This document shows positions 53,495 through 62,657 of a DNA stretch of 64,000 nt, piece by piece. The position numbers were made by a program, and so were the translations under genes. Source of the stretch: Polaribacter sp. (GTDB taxonomy: Bacteria > Bacteroidota > Bacteroidia > Flavobacteriales > Flavobacteriaceae); assembly GCF_024639685.1 (NCBI RefSeq), contig NZ_JAHEHX010000003.1, positions 1 to 64,000 of the forward strand, given 5' to 3'. Within the stretch, counting starts at the first letter, position 1; every line of letters starts with the position of its first letter. The notes beneath the pieces are model-generated. The model had not been told where the DNA came from. It worked only from the letters and a program-made list of their open reading frames with translations, and did no database searches.

Positions 53495-53565
53495 GGTGTC
53501 TTGGCCGAGTGGCTAGGCAATGGTTTGCAAAACCATGTACAGCGGTTCGAATCCGCTAGACACCT
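53495..53565 (+). tRNA. tRNA-Cys (GCA)
   Basis: A 71-nt cloverleaf folds with a 7-bp acceptor (GGTGTCT/AGACACC), a short D-stem, an anticodon stem ATGGT/ACCAT with loop TTGCAAA (anticodon GCA), and a T-arm AGCGG-TTCGAAT-CCGCT. CCA is not encoded. It is transcribed from its own promoter and followed by a terminator. Confidence 0.97.
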
Positions 53566-53566
53566 C

Positions 53567-53601
53567 AAAAAAACTCTGAAATTTATATTTCAGAGTTTTT
53601 T
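53567..53601 (+). terminator. Terminator after tRNA-Cys
   Basis: AAAACTCTGAAAT pairs with ATTTCAGAGTTTT around TTAT, followed by T residues. Confidence 0.92.
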
Positions 53602-53709
53602 GTTTTTTTTCAAGAAAGATGCACTTTTTAATTAGAATCTTTAGAATTTTCTTAACGATTAACAATCTTTTTTTTAACATCTTTGTAACAATCTAAAGTT
53701 ATAGAGAAG

Positions 53710-54552
53710 ATGAAAATTTACCCAATAGAAACAGGAAATTTTAAACTAGATGGTGGTGCAATGTTTGGAGTTGTGCCTAAAACTATTTGGCAAAAAACAA
53801 ATCCTGCAGATGCTAATAATTTAATAGACATGAGCATGCGTTGTTTGCTTATTGAAGATGAAAATCGATTGATTTTAGTAGATACAGGATTAGGAAACAA
53901 ACAATCAGATAAATTTTTTGGATACTATTATTTATTTGGTGATTTTTCTTTAGATGCTTCTCTAAAAAACTTAGGATTTCATAGAGATGACATTACAGAT
54001 ATCTTTTTAACTCATTTGCATTTCGATCATTGTGGAGGTGTAATTGAAAGAAACAAAGAAGGTTTACTAATACCTGCTTTTAAAAATGCCAAAGTTTGGT
54101 CTAATGAAAAACACTGGTCTTGGGCTATAGAACCAAACCCAAGAGAAAAAGCATCCTTTTTAAAAGAGAATATCAACCCAATAAAAGAAAGTGATCAACT
54201 AGAGTTTATACATAGCAATTATCAAGAGCAAATTGGTTTTGATGTTTTATTTATGGATGGTCACACAGAAAAGCAAATGCTTCCTAAAATAGAATACCAA
54301 GGAAAAACCCTTGTATTTATGGCAGATTTGTTACCAACAACTGGGCACATACCTTTACCTTATGTTATGGGTTATGATACTAGACCATTACTTACCATTA
54401 AAGAAAAAGCAGACTTTTTAAATCTAGCAGCAGATGAAAATTATTATCTTTTTTTAGAACACGATGCACACAATGAAATCTGTACTGTGAAACATACAGA
54501 AAAAGGAGTAAGATTAAACACTACACATAAGTTTTCAGAATTATTTAGTTAA
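53710..54552 (+). CDS. MBL-fold metallo-hydrolase (quorum-quenching lactonase-like)
   Basis: This 280-residue protein has the metal-site THLHFDHCGG (His102, His104, Asp106, His107) and further metal residues in the MADLLPTTGHIP and LEHDAHNE motifs. The layout resembles AHL lactonase/AttM-like enzymes, but the substrate is not certain. It has no signal peptide. It is followed by the protease gene at 12 bp. Confidence 0.8.
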   Translation: MKIYPIETGNFKLDGGAMFGVVPKTIWQKTNPADANNLIDMSMRCLLIEDENRLILVDTGLGNKQSDKFFGYYYLFGDFSLDASLKNLGFHRDDITDIFLTHLHFDHCGGVIERNKEGLLIPAFKNAKVWSNEKHWSWAIEPNPREKASFLKENINPIKESDQLEFIHSNYQEQIGFDVLFMDGHTEKQMLPKIEYQGKTLVFMADLLPTTGHIPLPYVMGYDTRPLLTIKEKADFLNLAADENYYLFLEHDAHNEICTVKHTEKGVRLNTTHKFSELFS

Positions 54553-54564
54553 AATTATACAGAA

Positions 54565-56277
54565 ATGAGAAATGTAAGAGCGTATTTTTTAAGTGCTGCA
54601 ATCGCACTTGTTTTTTTAGGATGTAAAACAACACAAAATGTTGTAGTGCAACCAAATTTTAATCTCGTAAATACAACACCAGCAAAAAAAACAGACTTAT
54701 CAGAAAATGAATTTCAAAGATGGTCTCATTTAGATATTACTCAAGATTCTGTTGCAGGTATGAGTTTATCTAAAGCTTACCAGTTTTTAGAAGGTAAAAA
54801 AAGCAAAGAAGTTATTGTGGCAATTGCAGATTCTGGAGTAGATGTAAAACATGAAGATTTAAAAGGGGTGCTTTGGATTAATCCTTCAGAAATTGATAGC
54901 AACAATATTGATGACGATAAAAATGGTTACAGAGATGATGTTTTTGGGTGGAACTTTCTTGGAAATAAAGAGGGAGAAATAGTTACCATAGATCAACTAG
55001 AAATTACAAGATTAGTACAAAAAGGTAAATCTAAATTTGCTAATGTAGATGTTGTAAATCTTTCTGAACAAGATAAAAAAGAGTATGATGCGCATTTAAA
55101 ATTAGTAAAAGAGTATGATGCCACAATTATAGAAAAAGAGGTAGAACTTAGTAAAATGGAAGATTACCTTATTACTCTAGGGTTAATTCAACAAGACTTT
55201 AAAGCTGTTAGAGATTTAGCAAAACAAAAAACGTTAACGCTAGAATTAGTAAATAGCTTAAATGTTCCCAATTTACAAACACTTGTAAAGGTGAAAAATG
55301 TGGCTAACATTCTTAAGCAAGGAATGAATGAAGATATGCTAAATGAAGAACATGAAAAAGTTGTAGAATATCTTAAGGAAATAAAAAAAGCGATGAAAGG
55401 GTATGATTTAGAAATGAATTTTCGCCAATCTCTGGGAGATGATTTATATGATATTACAGATAAATTTTATGGTAATAATAATGTGCTAGGTACAGCAGAA
55501 GTAGCAAAACATGGTACACATGTAGCAGGTATTGTTGCAGCTAATAGAGCCAATAGTATTGGTGCAATTGGTGTTGCAAATAATGTAAAAATTATGACTG
55601 TAAGAATTGTGCCTGATGGAGATGAACATGATAAAGATGTAGCTTTAGGTATTAGGTATGCAGTAGATAATGGGGCAAAAATCATAAACACAAGTTTTGG
55701 TAAACGTTTTTCGCCAAACAAAAATTGGGTATTTGATGCTATTAAATATGCAGCAGAAAACGATGTTTTAATCGTAAATGCAGCAGGCAATGATGGTAAA
55801 AATATAGATAGCAGAGCATCTTATCCAACAGACTCTAAAGATATAATTATTGAGTATGCAGATAATGTAATTACAATTGGTGCAAGTAGCTTGTCTTATG
55901 ACAAAAATTTACCAGCAAGTTTTTCTAATTATGGTAAAATTAATGTAGATGTTTTTGCGCCTGGCGTAGATATTTACGCTCCGGTTCCAAATGACAAATA
56001 TGAGGCTTTAAGTGGTACGTCTATGGCTGCACCATCAACAGCAGGAGTTGCAGCTTTAATTAGAGGATATTATCCAAACTTAACAGCAAAAGAAGTAAAA
56101 GAAATAGTAATGAATTCTGGGGTAAAAATAAACTTTGATGTTATTAAGCCAGGTTCACAATCAGAAGATAATCCAGAAGGAGAATTAATTCCTTTTGCTG
56201 AACTTTCAGTTTCAGGCAGAATTGTAAATGCCTACAATGCTTTACAATTGGCAGATTATATTTCTAACAAAAAATAA
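54565..56277 (+). CDS. S8 subtilisin-like lipoprotein protease with long insertion
   Basis: This 570-residue protein has a lipoprotein signal (LVFLGC) and the S8 catalytic triad Asp89 (IADSGVD), His316 (KHGTHVAGI) and Ser486 (SGTSMAAP). In ordinary subtilisins Asp and His are ~30-40 residues apart; here 227 residues lie between them. The insertion (about 140-300) is rich in Lys, Glu, Leu and Val and looks helical. The enzyme is probably anchored to the outer or inner membrane face and acts on envelope proteins. It lies between an MBL hydrolase and an M1 metallopeptidase, a pairing that may have meaning. Confidence 0.88.
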   Translation: MRNVRAYFLSAAIALVFLGCKTTQNVVVQPNFNLVNTTPAKKTDLSENEFQRWSHLDITQDSVAGMSLSKAYQFLEGKKSKEVIVAIADSGVDVKHEDLKGVLWINPSEIDSNNIDDDKNGYRDDVFGWNFLGNKEGEIVTIDQLEITRLVQKGKSKFANVDVVNLSEQDKKEYDAHLKLVKEYDATIIEKEVELSKMEDYLITLGLIQQDFKAVRDLAKQKTLTLELVNSLNVPNLQTLVKVKNVANILKQGMNEDMLNEEHEKVVEYLKEIKKAMKGYDLEMNFRQSLGDDLYDITDKFYGNNNVLGTAEVAKHGTHVAGIVAANRANSIGAIGVANNVKIMTVRIVPDGDEHDKDVALGIRYAVDNGAKIINTSFGKRFSPNKNWVFDAIKYAAENDVLIVNAAGNDGKNIDSRASYPTDSKDIIIEYADNVITIGASSLSYDKNLPASFSNYGKINVDVFAPGVDIYAPVPNDKYEALSGTSMAAPSTAGVAALIRGYYPNLTAKEVKEIVMNSGVKINFDVIKPGSQSEDNPEGELIPFAELSVSGRIVNAYNALQLADYISNKK

Positions 56278-56345
56278 TAGAATCAAACAATTAAAGATTG
56301 TTGCTATTTTTATACTTTTATAATCAATTAAAAATTCAAATTATA

Positions 56346-58199
56346 ATGAGAAAATTATTACTTCTACTAGTATCTGTAGGTTTTATTGTTGCTTGTGCAG
56401 AAATTAAAGATGTTCAGTATTCAGAAAACTCTAAGGACACAATGTCTTCAAACGCTAATGGTTATTGGCAGCAGCAAGTAGATTATACTATGGATATTGA
56501 TATGAATGTAAATAACTATCAATATAAAGGAACACAGAAGTTAGTTTACACCAATAATTCTCCAGATGATTTAGATCGTGTATTTTATCATTTGTATTTC
56601 AATGCATTTCAACCTGGTTCACAAATGGACGTACGTTCTTTAAATATTGCAGATCCAGACAGAAGAGTAGGAGATAGAATTAGCAAATTAAAGCCAAATG
56701 AAATTGGTTACATAAAAGTAAATTCTTTAAAACAAGATGGTGCAGCTGTAACTTATGAAACAGTAGGTACTATATTAGAAGTACAATTACAAAAGCCAAT
56801 TAAAGCTGGTGAATCTGTAACTTTTGATATGCTTTTTGATGCTCAAGTACCTGTGCAAATTAGACGTTCAGGAAGAAATAGTAAAGAAGATGTTGCACTT
56901 TCTATGGCCCAATGGTATCCAAAAATGGCTGAATATGATTTTCAAGGATGGCACACTCCTCCATACATTGCTCGTGAATTTCATGGAGTTTGGGGAGACT
57001 TTGATGTTACTTTACATATAGACAAAAGTTACGTAGTTGGTGGAACAGGTTACCTACAAAATCCGCAAGAAGTTGGACATAATTATGCTGATAAAAATCA
57101 ATCGTTAAATTTACCTGAAGGCGATAAACTAACATGGCATTTTAAGGCGCCAAATGTGCATGATTTTATGTGGGCTGCAGATCCTGACTATAATCATGAT
57201 ATGCTAAAAATGCCTTCTGGATCAACTTTACACTTTTTTTACAAGAAAACTTTAGACGAAGAATATCTCCAAAACTGGAAAAAGTTACAGCCTCAAACTG
57301 CGGAGTTAATGGCTTATTTTTCAGAAAATGTTGGCAAATATCCTTACAAGCAATATTCTGTTATTCAAGGTGGAGATGGAGGAATGGAGTATGCAATGGC
57401 TACATTAATTACAGGTAAACGTAAATATGGTAGTTTATTTGGGGTTACCGCACACGAAATGGCTCATACTTGGTTTCAATTTTTATTAGCTTCTAACGAA
57501 AGTTTACATCCTTGGATGGATGAAGGTTTTACAAGTTACATTTCTAATAAAGCCGAGAATCAAATATTAAATGAAAACAAAGAGAATCCACATGCTGGTT
57601 CTTATAGAGGGTATAGAACAATTGTAGAAAGAGGTTATGAAGAATCACTTTCTACGCATGCAGATAGATATCATACAAACTGGGCTTATGGTACTGCAAG
57701 TTACTCTAAAGGAAACATCTTTTTATCTCAATTAGAATATGTAATTGGTTCAGAAAATGTAGCTAAAGGTTTAAAAAAATACTTTAATGAATTTAGCTTT
57801 AAACATCCAACTCCAAATGATATTAAACGCTCTATGGAAAAAGTTTCTGGTATACATTTAGATTGGTATTTAAATGAGTGGACACAGACTACACACACCA
57901 TAGATTATGGAGTAAAATCTGTTGATGATAAAACCATTACTTTAGAAAGAATTGGTAAAATGCCAATGCCTATAGATGTTGATGTAGAATATGCAGATGG
58001 TACAACACAAAGTTTTAATATTCCATTAAGGATAATGAGAGGAACTAAGCCAACTAATGCAACAGTTTTAGAAGATTGGGCTTGGGCTATACCAACATAT
58101 TCTTTCAATGCTGCTAAGTCTGTTAAATCTGTTACAATAGACAAAAGTGGATTAATGGCTGATGTTAAATTAGATAACAATACTTATCCTATAAAATAA
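56346..58199 (+). CDS. M1-family metallopeptidase lipoprotein
   Basis: This 617-residue zinc aminopeptidase-like protein has a lipobox (GFIVAC) and the zinc site HEMAH (His370, Glu371, His374) with the third ligand Glu393 in WMDEGF, the HEXXH-X18-E pattern. The GGMEYAMAT motif before it matches the GAMEN region of M1 enzymes. The start at 56346 is preferred over 56298, since it gives a proper signal peptide. It follows the S8 protease by 68 bp, so both may be made together. Confidence 0.9.
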   Translation: MRKLLLLLVSVGFIVACAEIKDVQYSENSKDTMSSNANGYWQQQVDYTMDIDMNVNNYQYKGTQKLVYTNNSPDDLDRVFYHLYFNAFQPGSQMDVRSLNIADPDRRVGDRISKLKPNEIGYIKVNSLKQDGAAVTYETVGTILEVQLQKPIKAGESVTFDMLFDAQVPVQIRRSGRNSKEDVALSMAQWYPKMAEYDFQGWHTPPYIAREFHGVWGDFDVTLHIDKSYVVGGTGYLQNPQEVGHNYADKNQSLNLPEGDKLTWHFKAPNVHDFMWAADPDYNHDMLKMPSGSTLHFFYKKTLDEEYLQNWKKLQPQTAELMAYFSENVGKYPYKQYSVIQGGDGGMEYAMATLITGKRKYGSLFGVTAHEMAHTWFQFLLASNESLHPWMDEGFTSYISNKAENQILNENKENPHAGSYRGYRTIVERGYEESLSTHADRYHTNWAYGTASYSKGNIFLSQLEYVIGSENVAKGLKKYFNEFSFKHPTPNDIKRSMEKVSGIHLDWYLNEWTQTTHTIDYGVKSVDDKTITLERIGKMPMPIDVDVEYADGTTQSFNIPLRIMRGTKPTNATVLEDWAWAIPTYSFNAAKSVKSVTIDKSGLMADVKLDNNTYPIK

Positions 58200-58220
58200 G
58201 TTTTAGAATAGTCATAAAAT

Positions 58221-58254
58221 AAAAAAGTGAAGCTGTTTTAGCTTCATTTTTTTT
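58221..58254. terminator. Terminator after the M1 peptidase gene
   Basis: AAAAAAGTGAAGCT and AGCTTCATTTTTTT form a stem around GTTTT. It lies between convergent genes and can serve both. Confidence 0.85.
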
Positions 58255-58272
58255 ATGTGTAAGAACTAATAG

Positions 58273-58941
58273 TTAGTTCAAAAATTCGTTTATTTTTTCT
58301 TTAGGAATAAAGCCCATTAGCATTGAGTAGATACCACAGACAATAAGAATAATACCCATAATACGCTTAACTCTGTAAACGACTAACGGAGTCATCTTAC
58401 TTTTAAGTTGTTTTGCTAAAAGTATTTTACATAAATCTGTGATAATATACCCTAGTATAATGGTGGCAAAGTAACAGAAAATTGCATTTTGATTCATTTT
58501 TAAGGCTGGTCCGATTACTAAAATTGTACCTAGCCAAAATGCTAAAACACCTATATTTATAAAATTTAAAAAGAAACCCTTTATAAAAAGTTTTAAATAG
58601 TTGTTCTCTACAATAGGCACTTCTATACTTTTAGCAGACTCTAGATCTTCTTTTTTGTTTTCTTTATCAAAATACGTAATTAATCCGTAAATTATTAAAA
58701 TCAATCCTCCAATAAAAAACAGTCTTGGGTCGTCTTTTATCTTTTCTAACAAAGATCTACTTCCATAATAACTAATAAGAATAAAACAGATATCACCTAA
58801 AATCACCCCTAAATCTAGTGCAATAGCAGCTCTAGCTCCTTTTAAAATACTGGTTTGTATGAGCATAAAAAATACAGGCCCAATCATAAAAGCCATAAAA
58901 AAACCAATAAGAAAAGCGTTTTTAAAGTCGTAAATATCCAT
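58273..58941 (-). CDS. LysE/RhtB-family amino-acid exporter
   Basis: This 222-residue membrane protein has six hydrophobic segments and the family motif near the N-terminus (FMAFMIGPVFFMLIQTSILKGARAAIALDLGVILGD). LysE/RhtB proteins export basic amino acids, threonine or homoserine. Its presence in the window with thrABC and asd hints at an aspartate-family substrate, but this is not shown. A terminator (58975-59001) separates it from the reductase gene. Confidence 0.85.
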   Translation of the reverse strand: MDIYDFKNAFLIGFFMAFMIGPVFFMLIQTSILKGARAAIALDLGVILGDICFILISYYGSRSLLEKIKDDPRLFFIGGLILIIYGLITYFDKENKKEDLESAKSIEVPIVENNYLKLFIKGFFLNFINIGVLAFWLGTILVIGPALKMNQNAIFCYFATIILGYIITDLCKILLAKQLKSKMTPLVVYRVKRIMGIILIVCGIYSMLMGFIPKEKINEFLN

Positions 58942-58974
58942 TGAAGCTAAAAATACTATTTTTTAGTTGAAGCA

Positions 58975-59001
58975 TAAAAAAAAGGATGAGAAACCATCCT
59001 T
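58975..59001 (-). terminator. Terminator for the FNR-like gene (minus strand)
   Basis: On the minus strand AAGGATG pairs with CATCCTT and is followed by a run of T. It stops transcripts coming from 59034. Confidence 0.8.
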
Positions 59002-59033
59002 ATGTTTTATTTTTAGCGTTTATTTCTAAGCAA

Positions 59034-60080
59034 TTAAACATCATCAAAATCAATAGAAATAGTTGCTGTTGTTGGATGAGCTTGGCAGGTTAAAATAAAA
59101 CCTTCTTCTACTTCACTGTCTGTTAAAATTGAGTTTTTAGTCATAATAGCTTTACCTTCAGTTACTTTTGCTAAACAAGAACTACAAACTCCACCTTGAC
59201 ATGAGTAAGGAGGGTCTAAATCGTTACGTAAACTAGCGGCTAAAATATCATCTGATTGTTGCATGTTGAAAGTCGTTTCTTCATCATCTAGCAAAATTGT
59301 AATTTTAGAAGTACCCTCTTGTACTTCTGCTACAGCTTCCTTATCTATACTGGCTGTAAACAATTCAAAGTGAATGTTTTCTTTCGTAAAGTAGCCGCTT
59401 TTTAAAGTGTTAGTAACCTCATTTATCATTGCCTCTGGCCCACATAAATAGGCAGCATTAAAAGTGGTTTCTTTGTACATGTTTTTTACAAAGTAGTTGG
59501 TTACACTTTTATCTATTCTTCCTTTTAATTGGTTTTTTACTTCTTCTCTACTAAAGATATAGTGTAGCTTGAATTGTGTTGAATATTCTTCTTTTAAAGA
59601 ATTCAATTCATCATAAAAGATAGTGTCTGCTGCAGTTTTGTTACCATAAACCAAGGTAAATTTAGAAGTTGGTTCATTTTCTAAAACAGACTTTACCATA
59701 GAAAGAATAGGTGTAATTCCTGAACCTGCAGCAAAAGCAATATAGCTTTTGTTTGACTCTGGTTGCAATTCAAACCTACCTTCAGGAGCAGAAATATCTA
59801 TCTCATCTCCAGCTTTTAGAACAGAAGTTGCATACTGAGAAAATTTGCCATTTTCTATAGCTTTTATTGCTACTCTAATTTCACCACTTTTAGCAGTAGA
59901 ACAAATGGAATATGCTCTTCTTACTTCTTCTCCATTTATTATGGTTTGTAGTGTTATGTATTGCCCAGCAACAAAATTAAAACCTTGTTTTAATTGTTTA
60001 GGTATATCAAATAAAACAGAAACCGCGTTTGCGGTTTCTTGTTTAACTTCTTGTATGTTTACTTTGTGAAAATTTGCCAT
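59034..60080 (-). CDS. Ferredoxin-NADP reductase-type oxidoreductase with 2Fe-2S domain (PaaE/Hmp-reductase-like)
   Basis: This 348-residue protein joins an FAD-binding reductase domain (RRAYSICS near residue 55, the NAD(P)-loop AFAAGSGITPILS) to a C-terminal plant-type [2Fe-2S] ferredoxin domain (SCQGGVCSSCLAKV). It probably passes electrons from NAD(P)H to an oxygenase or similar partner. No paa or other oxygenase genes are in the window, so the partner is unknown. Confidence 0.85.
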   Translation of the reverse strand: MANFHKVNIQEVKQETANAVSVLFDIPKQLKQGFNFVAGQYITLQTIINGEEVRRAYSICSTAKSGEIRVAIKAIENGKFSQYATSVLKAGDEIDISAPEGRFELQPESNKSYIAFAAGSGITPILSMVKSVLENEPTSKFTLVYGNKTAADTIFYDELNSLKEEYSTQFKLHYIFSREEVKNQLKGRIDKSVTNYFVKNMYKETTFNAAYLCGPEAMINEVTNTLKSGYFTKENIHFELFTASIDKEAVAEVQEGTSKITILLDDEETTFNMQQSDDILAASLRNDLDPPYSCQGGVCSSCLAKVTEGKAIMTKNSILTDSEVEEGFILTCQAHPTTATISIDFDDV

Positions 60081-60110
60081 TTTAAATAAATATAAATTCT
60101 ATTATAAATT

Positions 60111-60158
60111 AGTTCTCGATACAATTTTTCATACCTCAAAATCATTCGAACTGACATT
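60111..60158 (-). repeat. Dispersed intergenic repeat, copy B
   Basis: The minus strand reads AATGTCAGTTCGAATGATTT... to ...TTGTATCGAGAACT, closely matching the plus strand of 6813-6862. It lies between the reductase and asd genes. Confidence 0.75.
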
Positions 60159-60169
60159 AAGGATTACAT

Positions 60170-61159
60170 CTATACTAAATTATTTGCAATTAAATATTCA
60201 GCTATTTGAACTGTGTTGGTTGCAGCACCTTTTCTTAAGTTGTCTGCAACAATCCACAAATTTAAGGTATTTTCTTGAGATTCGTCTCTTCGAATTCGTC
60301 CAACAAATACTTCATCTTTATCATGCGCATTTATAGGCATTGGATATATGTTGTTTGCCAAATCATCTTGAACATCAACTCCCGGAAAATCATTTAATAA
60401 TTGACGCACTTCAGCCAAATCAAAATCATTTTCAAATTGTACATTTACAGCCTCTGAGTGCCCACCAGCAGTTGGAATACGAACAGCTGTTGCAGTAACT
60501 GAAAAAGAGTTATCTCTTAAAATTTTCTTTGGCTCCTTTACCAATTTCATTTCCTCTTTGGTGTAACCATTTTCTAAGAAAATATCGCAATGAGGTAAAG
60601 CGTTTCTACCAATTTTGTATGGGTAAGCCATTTCTCCATCAACACCGGCTTCTTCATTATCTAATTGTTGCACCGCTTTTACTCCTGTTCCAGAAACAGA
60701 TTGATAGGTAGAAACAACCAAACGTTTCATAGTGTATTTTTTGTGCAAAGGCGCTAAAGCCATTACTAACTGAATGGTAGAGCAGTTTGGGTTTGCTATA
60801 ATTTTGTCATCAGCAGTTAAAACATCACCATTAATTTCTGGTACTACCAATTTTTTATCAACATCCATTCTCCAAGCAGAAGAATTATCAATAACTGTGG
60901 TGCCAACTTCAGCAAATTTTGGAGCCCATTCTAAAGAAGTTTCTCCACCTGCAGAAAATAAGGCAATATCTGGTTTTAAGTTTACAGCATCCTTTAAGGT
61001 TACTATTGTAAACTCTTTGCCTTTGTAACTTAATTTTTTACCTGCAGATCTTGCAGAAGCTACAGGAATAAATTCTGTTATTGGTAAATTGCGTTCTTCT
61101 AAAACTTTTAACATTACTGTGCCAACCATACCTGTTGCACCAACTACTGCTACTTTCAT
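60170..61159 (-). CDS. asd: Aspartate-semialdehyde dehydrogenase
   Basis: This 329-residue enzyme reduces aspartyl phosphate to aspartate semialdehyde, between the two activities of ThrA. The NADP loop is VAVVGATGMVGTVM, the active cysteine is Cys126 in ANPNCSTIQ, and the substrate segment is GGHSEAVNVQFE. The ATG at 61159 (MKVAVVGATG) is chosen over an upstream in-frame ATG at 61219. It provides the precursor for lysine, threonine and methionine. Confidence 0.96.
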   Translation of the reverse strand: MKVAVVGATGMVGTVMLKVLEERNLPITEFIPVASARSAGKKLSYKGKEFTIVTLKDAVNLKPDIALFSAGGETSLEWAPKFAEVGTTVIDNSSAWRMDVDKKLVVPEINGDVLTADDKIIANPNCSTIQLVMALAPLHKKYTMKRLVVSTYQSVSGTGVKAVQQLDNEEAGVDGEMAYPYKIGRNALPHCDIFLENGYTKEEMKLVKEPKKILRDNSFSVTATAVRIPTAGGHSEAVNVQFENDFDLAEVRQLLNDFPGVDVQDDLANNIYPMPINAHDKDEVFVGRIRRDESQENTLNLWIVADNLRKGAATNTVQIAEYLIANNLV

Positions 61160-61310
61160 TATTTTAAATTTTGATTCTAAATTCTTTACAAAGATGAGAA
61201 CTAAATAAATGCTAACCATTATTTTAATAAATATTTACCAATATATTTCCAGTTGTTTAAATTTTAACAAGATGTAGTAAAATTTAATTTTGAAGCTATT
61301 TCCAGCTTTC

Positions 61311-61571
61311 AGCACTCGCTTTTTTATGCTGAATTTATTTCAGTATCTTTCTATATGAAAACTATTTTAACTACTATTAACAGAAGTTGAATGAGTTTAG
61401 CATAAAAAAGAGCTTAAACAAAGTCTTCAATCTAGGCTAAGCATTTTTAGAATTGTATGTGTTTAGGTCATTTTAAGATTAAACAAATTGCCTTCGGTTT
61501 CTAAAATAATTGTAGTTTTGTATAGAATTATTTTACGAACAAAAACTGAATAAAGTTCAGCTTAAAAAAAG
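61311..61571. repeat. Three related copies of a short hairpin repeat
   Basis: The minus strand of 61311-61347 reads GATACTGAAATAAATTCAGC ATAAAAAAG. The plus strand of 61383-61413 and 61543-61571 reads related TGAATnAnnTT(T/C)AGC(A/T)TAAAAAA. Copies 1 and 2 share a perfect 12-bp inverted segment (61319-61330 with 61399-61410). Such GATnCTGAAAnAnnTTCAG sequences are common small dispersed repeats in Flavobacteriaceae. Confidence 0.6.
61488..61520 (+). promoter_or_regulatory. trhO: Possible promoter of trhO
   Basis: TTG (61488-61490) and TAGTTTTG (61513-61520) are 22 bp apart, slightly longer than the usual 19-21. They lie about 60 bp upstream of the start. Confidence 0.45.
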
Positions 61572-61578
61572 GTATAGC

Positions 61579-62610
61579 ATGCAACTGTACAATAAATTAA
61601 GCGCAAAAGAACGCGCAGAATTAATTGATAAAGCTGGTAAAGACAGACTTACCATTTCTTTTTATCAATATCATCAAATTAAAAACCCACAAATCTTAAG
61701 AGACAAGTTATTTCTAGAATGGAATGCTTTAGATGTTTTAGGACGAATTTACGTTTCTTACGAAGGTATTAATGCTCAACTTTCTGTGCCTTCAGAAAAT
61801 TTTTATGCGTTAAAAGATCAATTAGATAGCATTAGCTTTCTAAAAGATATTCGTTTAAATGTAGCTGTAGAACAAGACAATAAATCGTTTTTAAAACTAA
61901 AAGTTAAAGTTAGAAACAAAATTGTTGCTGATGGTTTGAACGATGATACTTTTGATGTTACCAACAAAGGTGTGCATTTAAATGCCAAAGAGTTTAACGA
62001 AATGTTGGCAAACCCAAATACGGTTTGTGTTGATATGCGAAATCATTACGAAAGTGAAATTGGGCATTTTGATGGAGCTGTAACTCCAGATGTAGATACC
62101 TTTCGTGATTCGTTAGATATTATAGAAGAAGACTTAAAAGACAACAAAGAGGATAAAAATCTATTGATGTATTGTACAGGAGGTATTCGTTGTGAGAAAG
62201 CCTCTGCATACTATAAGCATAAAGGATTTAAAAATGTGTTTCAGTTAGAAGGTGGTATTATAGAATACACACGTCAAGTAAACGAAGAAGGCATAGAAAA
62301 TAAATTTATAGGTAAAAACTTTGTGTTCGATCATAGAAGAGCAGAGAAAATTACAGATCATGTAGTTGCAAATTGTCATCAATGTGGAAAACCTTGTGAT
62401 ACGCATACCAATTGTGCAAATGAAGGATGTCATTTGTTATTTATTCAGTGTGATGAGTGTTCAGAAAAAATGGAAAACACCTGTTCTACAAGTTGCCAAG
62501 AAATTATTTATTTACCTTATGAAGCGCAAAAAGAACTTCGAAAAGGCAAACACGCGAGTAATAAAATTTTTAAGAAAGGGAGAAGTAAGGTTCTAAAATA
62601 CAAGAACTAA
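61579..62610 (+). CDS. trhO: tRNA uridine(34) hydroxylase TrhO (YceA/rhodanese type)
   Basis: This 343-residue protein hydroxylates uridine at wobble position 34 of certain tRNAs. An N-terminal ferredoxin-like domain (about residues 1-120) precedes a rhodanese domain with the active-site loop YCTGGIRCEKAS near residues 195-206. The C-terminal Cys-rich extension (CHQCGKPCDTHTNC and CDECSEKMENTCSTSC) may bind zinc. The enzyme is typical of TrhO; the extension is found in some members. Confidence 0.9.
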   Translation: MQLYNKLSAKERAELIDKAGKDRLTISFYQYHQIKNPQILRDKLFLEWNALDVLGRIYVSYEGINAQLSVPSENFYALKDQLDSISFLKDIRLNVAVEQDNKSFLKLKVKVRNKIVADGLNDDTFDVTNKGVHLNAKEFNEMLANPNTVCVDMRNHYESEIGHFDGAVTPDVDTFRDSLDIIEEDLKDNKEDKNLLMYCTGGIRCEKASAYYKHKGFKNVFQLEGGIIEYTRQVNEEGIENKFIGKNFVFDHRRAEKITDHVVANCHQCGKPCDTHTNCANEGCHLLFIQCDECSEKMENTCSTSCQEIIYLPYEAQKELRKGKHASNKIFKKGRSKVLKYKN

Positions 62611-62627
62611 TTTCTTAAATAATATAG

Positions 62628-62657
62628 CAAAAAAGACCTCATATGAGGTTTTTTTTA
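62628..62657 (+). terminator. Terminator after trhO
   Basis: AAAGACCTCAT pairs with ATGAGGTTTTT; the core ACCTCATATGAGGT is a perfect palindrome, followed by a T run. Confidence 0.9.

Larger units (their letters stand above)
61220..61578. other. Intergenic region with degenerate repeats before trhO
   Basis: No gene is seen. It holds three related copies of a short repeat (61311-61347 minus, 61383-61413 plus, 61543-61571 plus) and a promoter for trhO. Confidence 0.6.
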
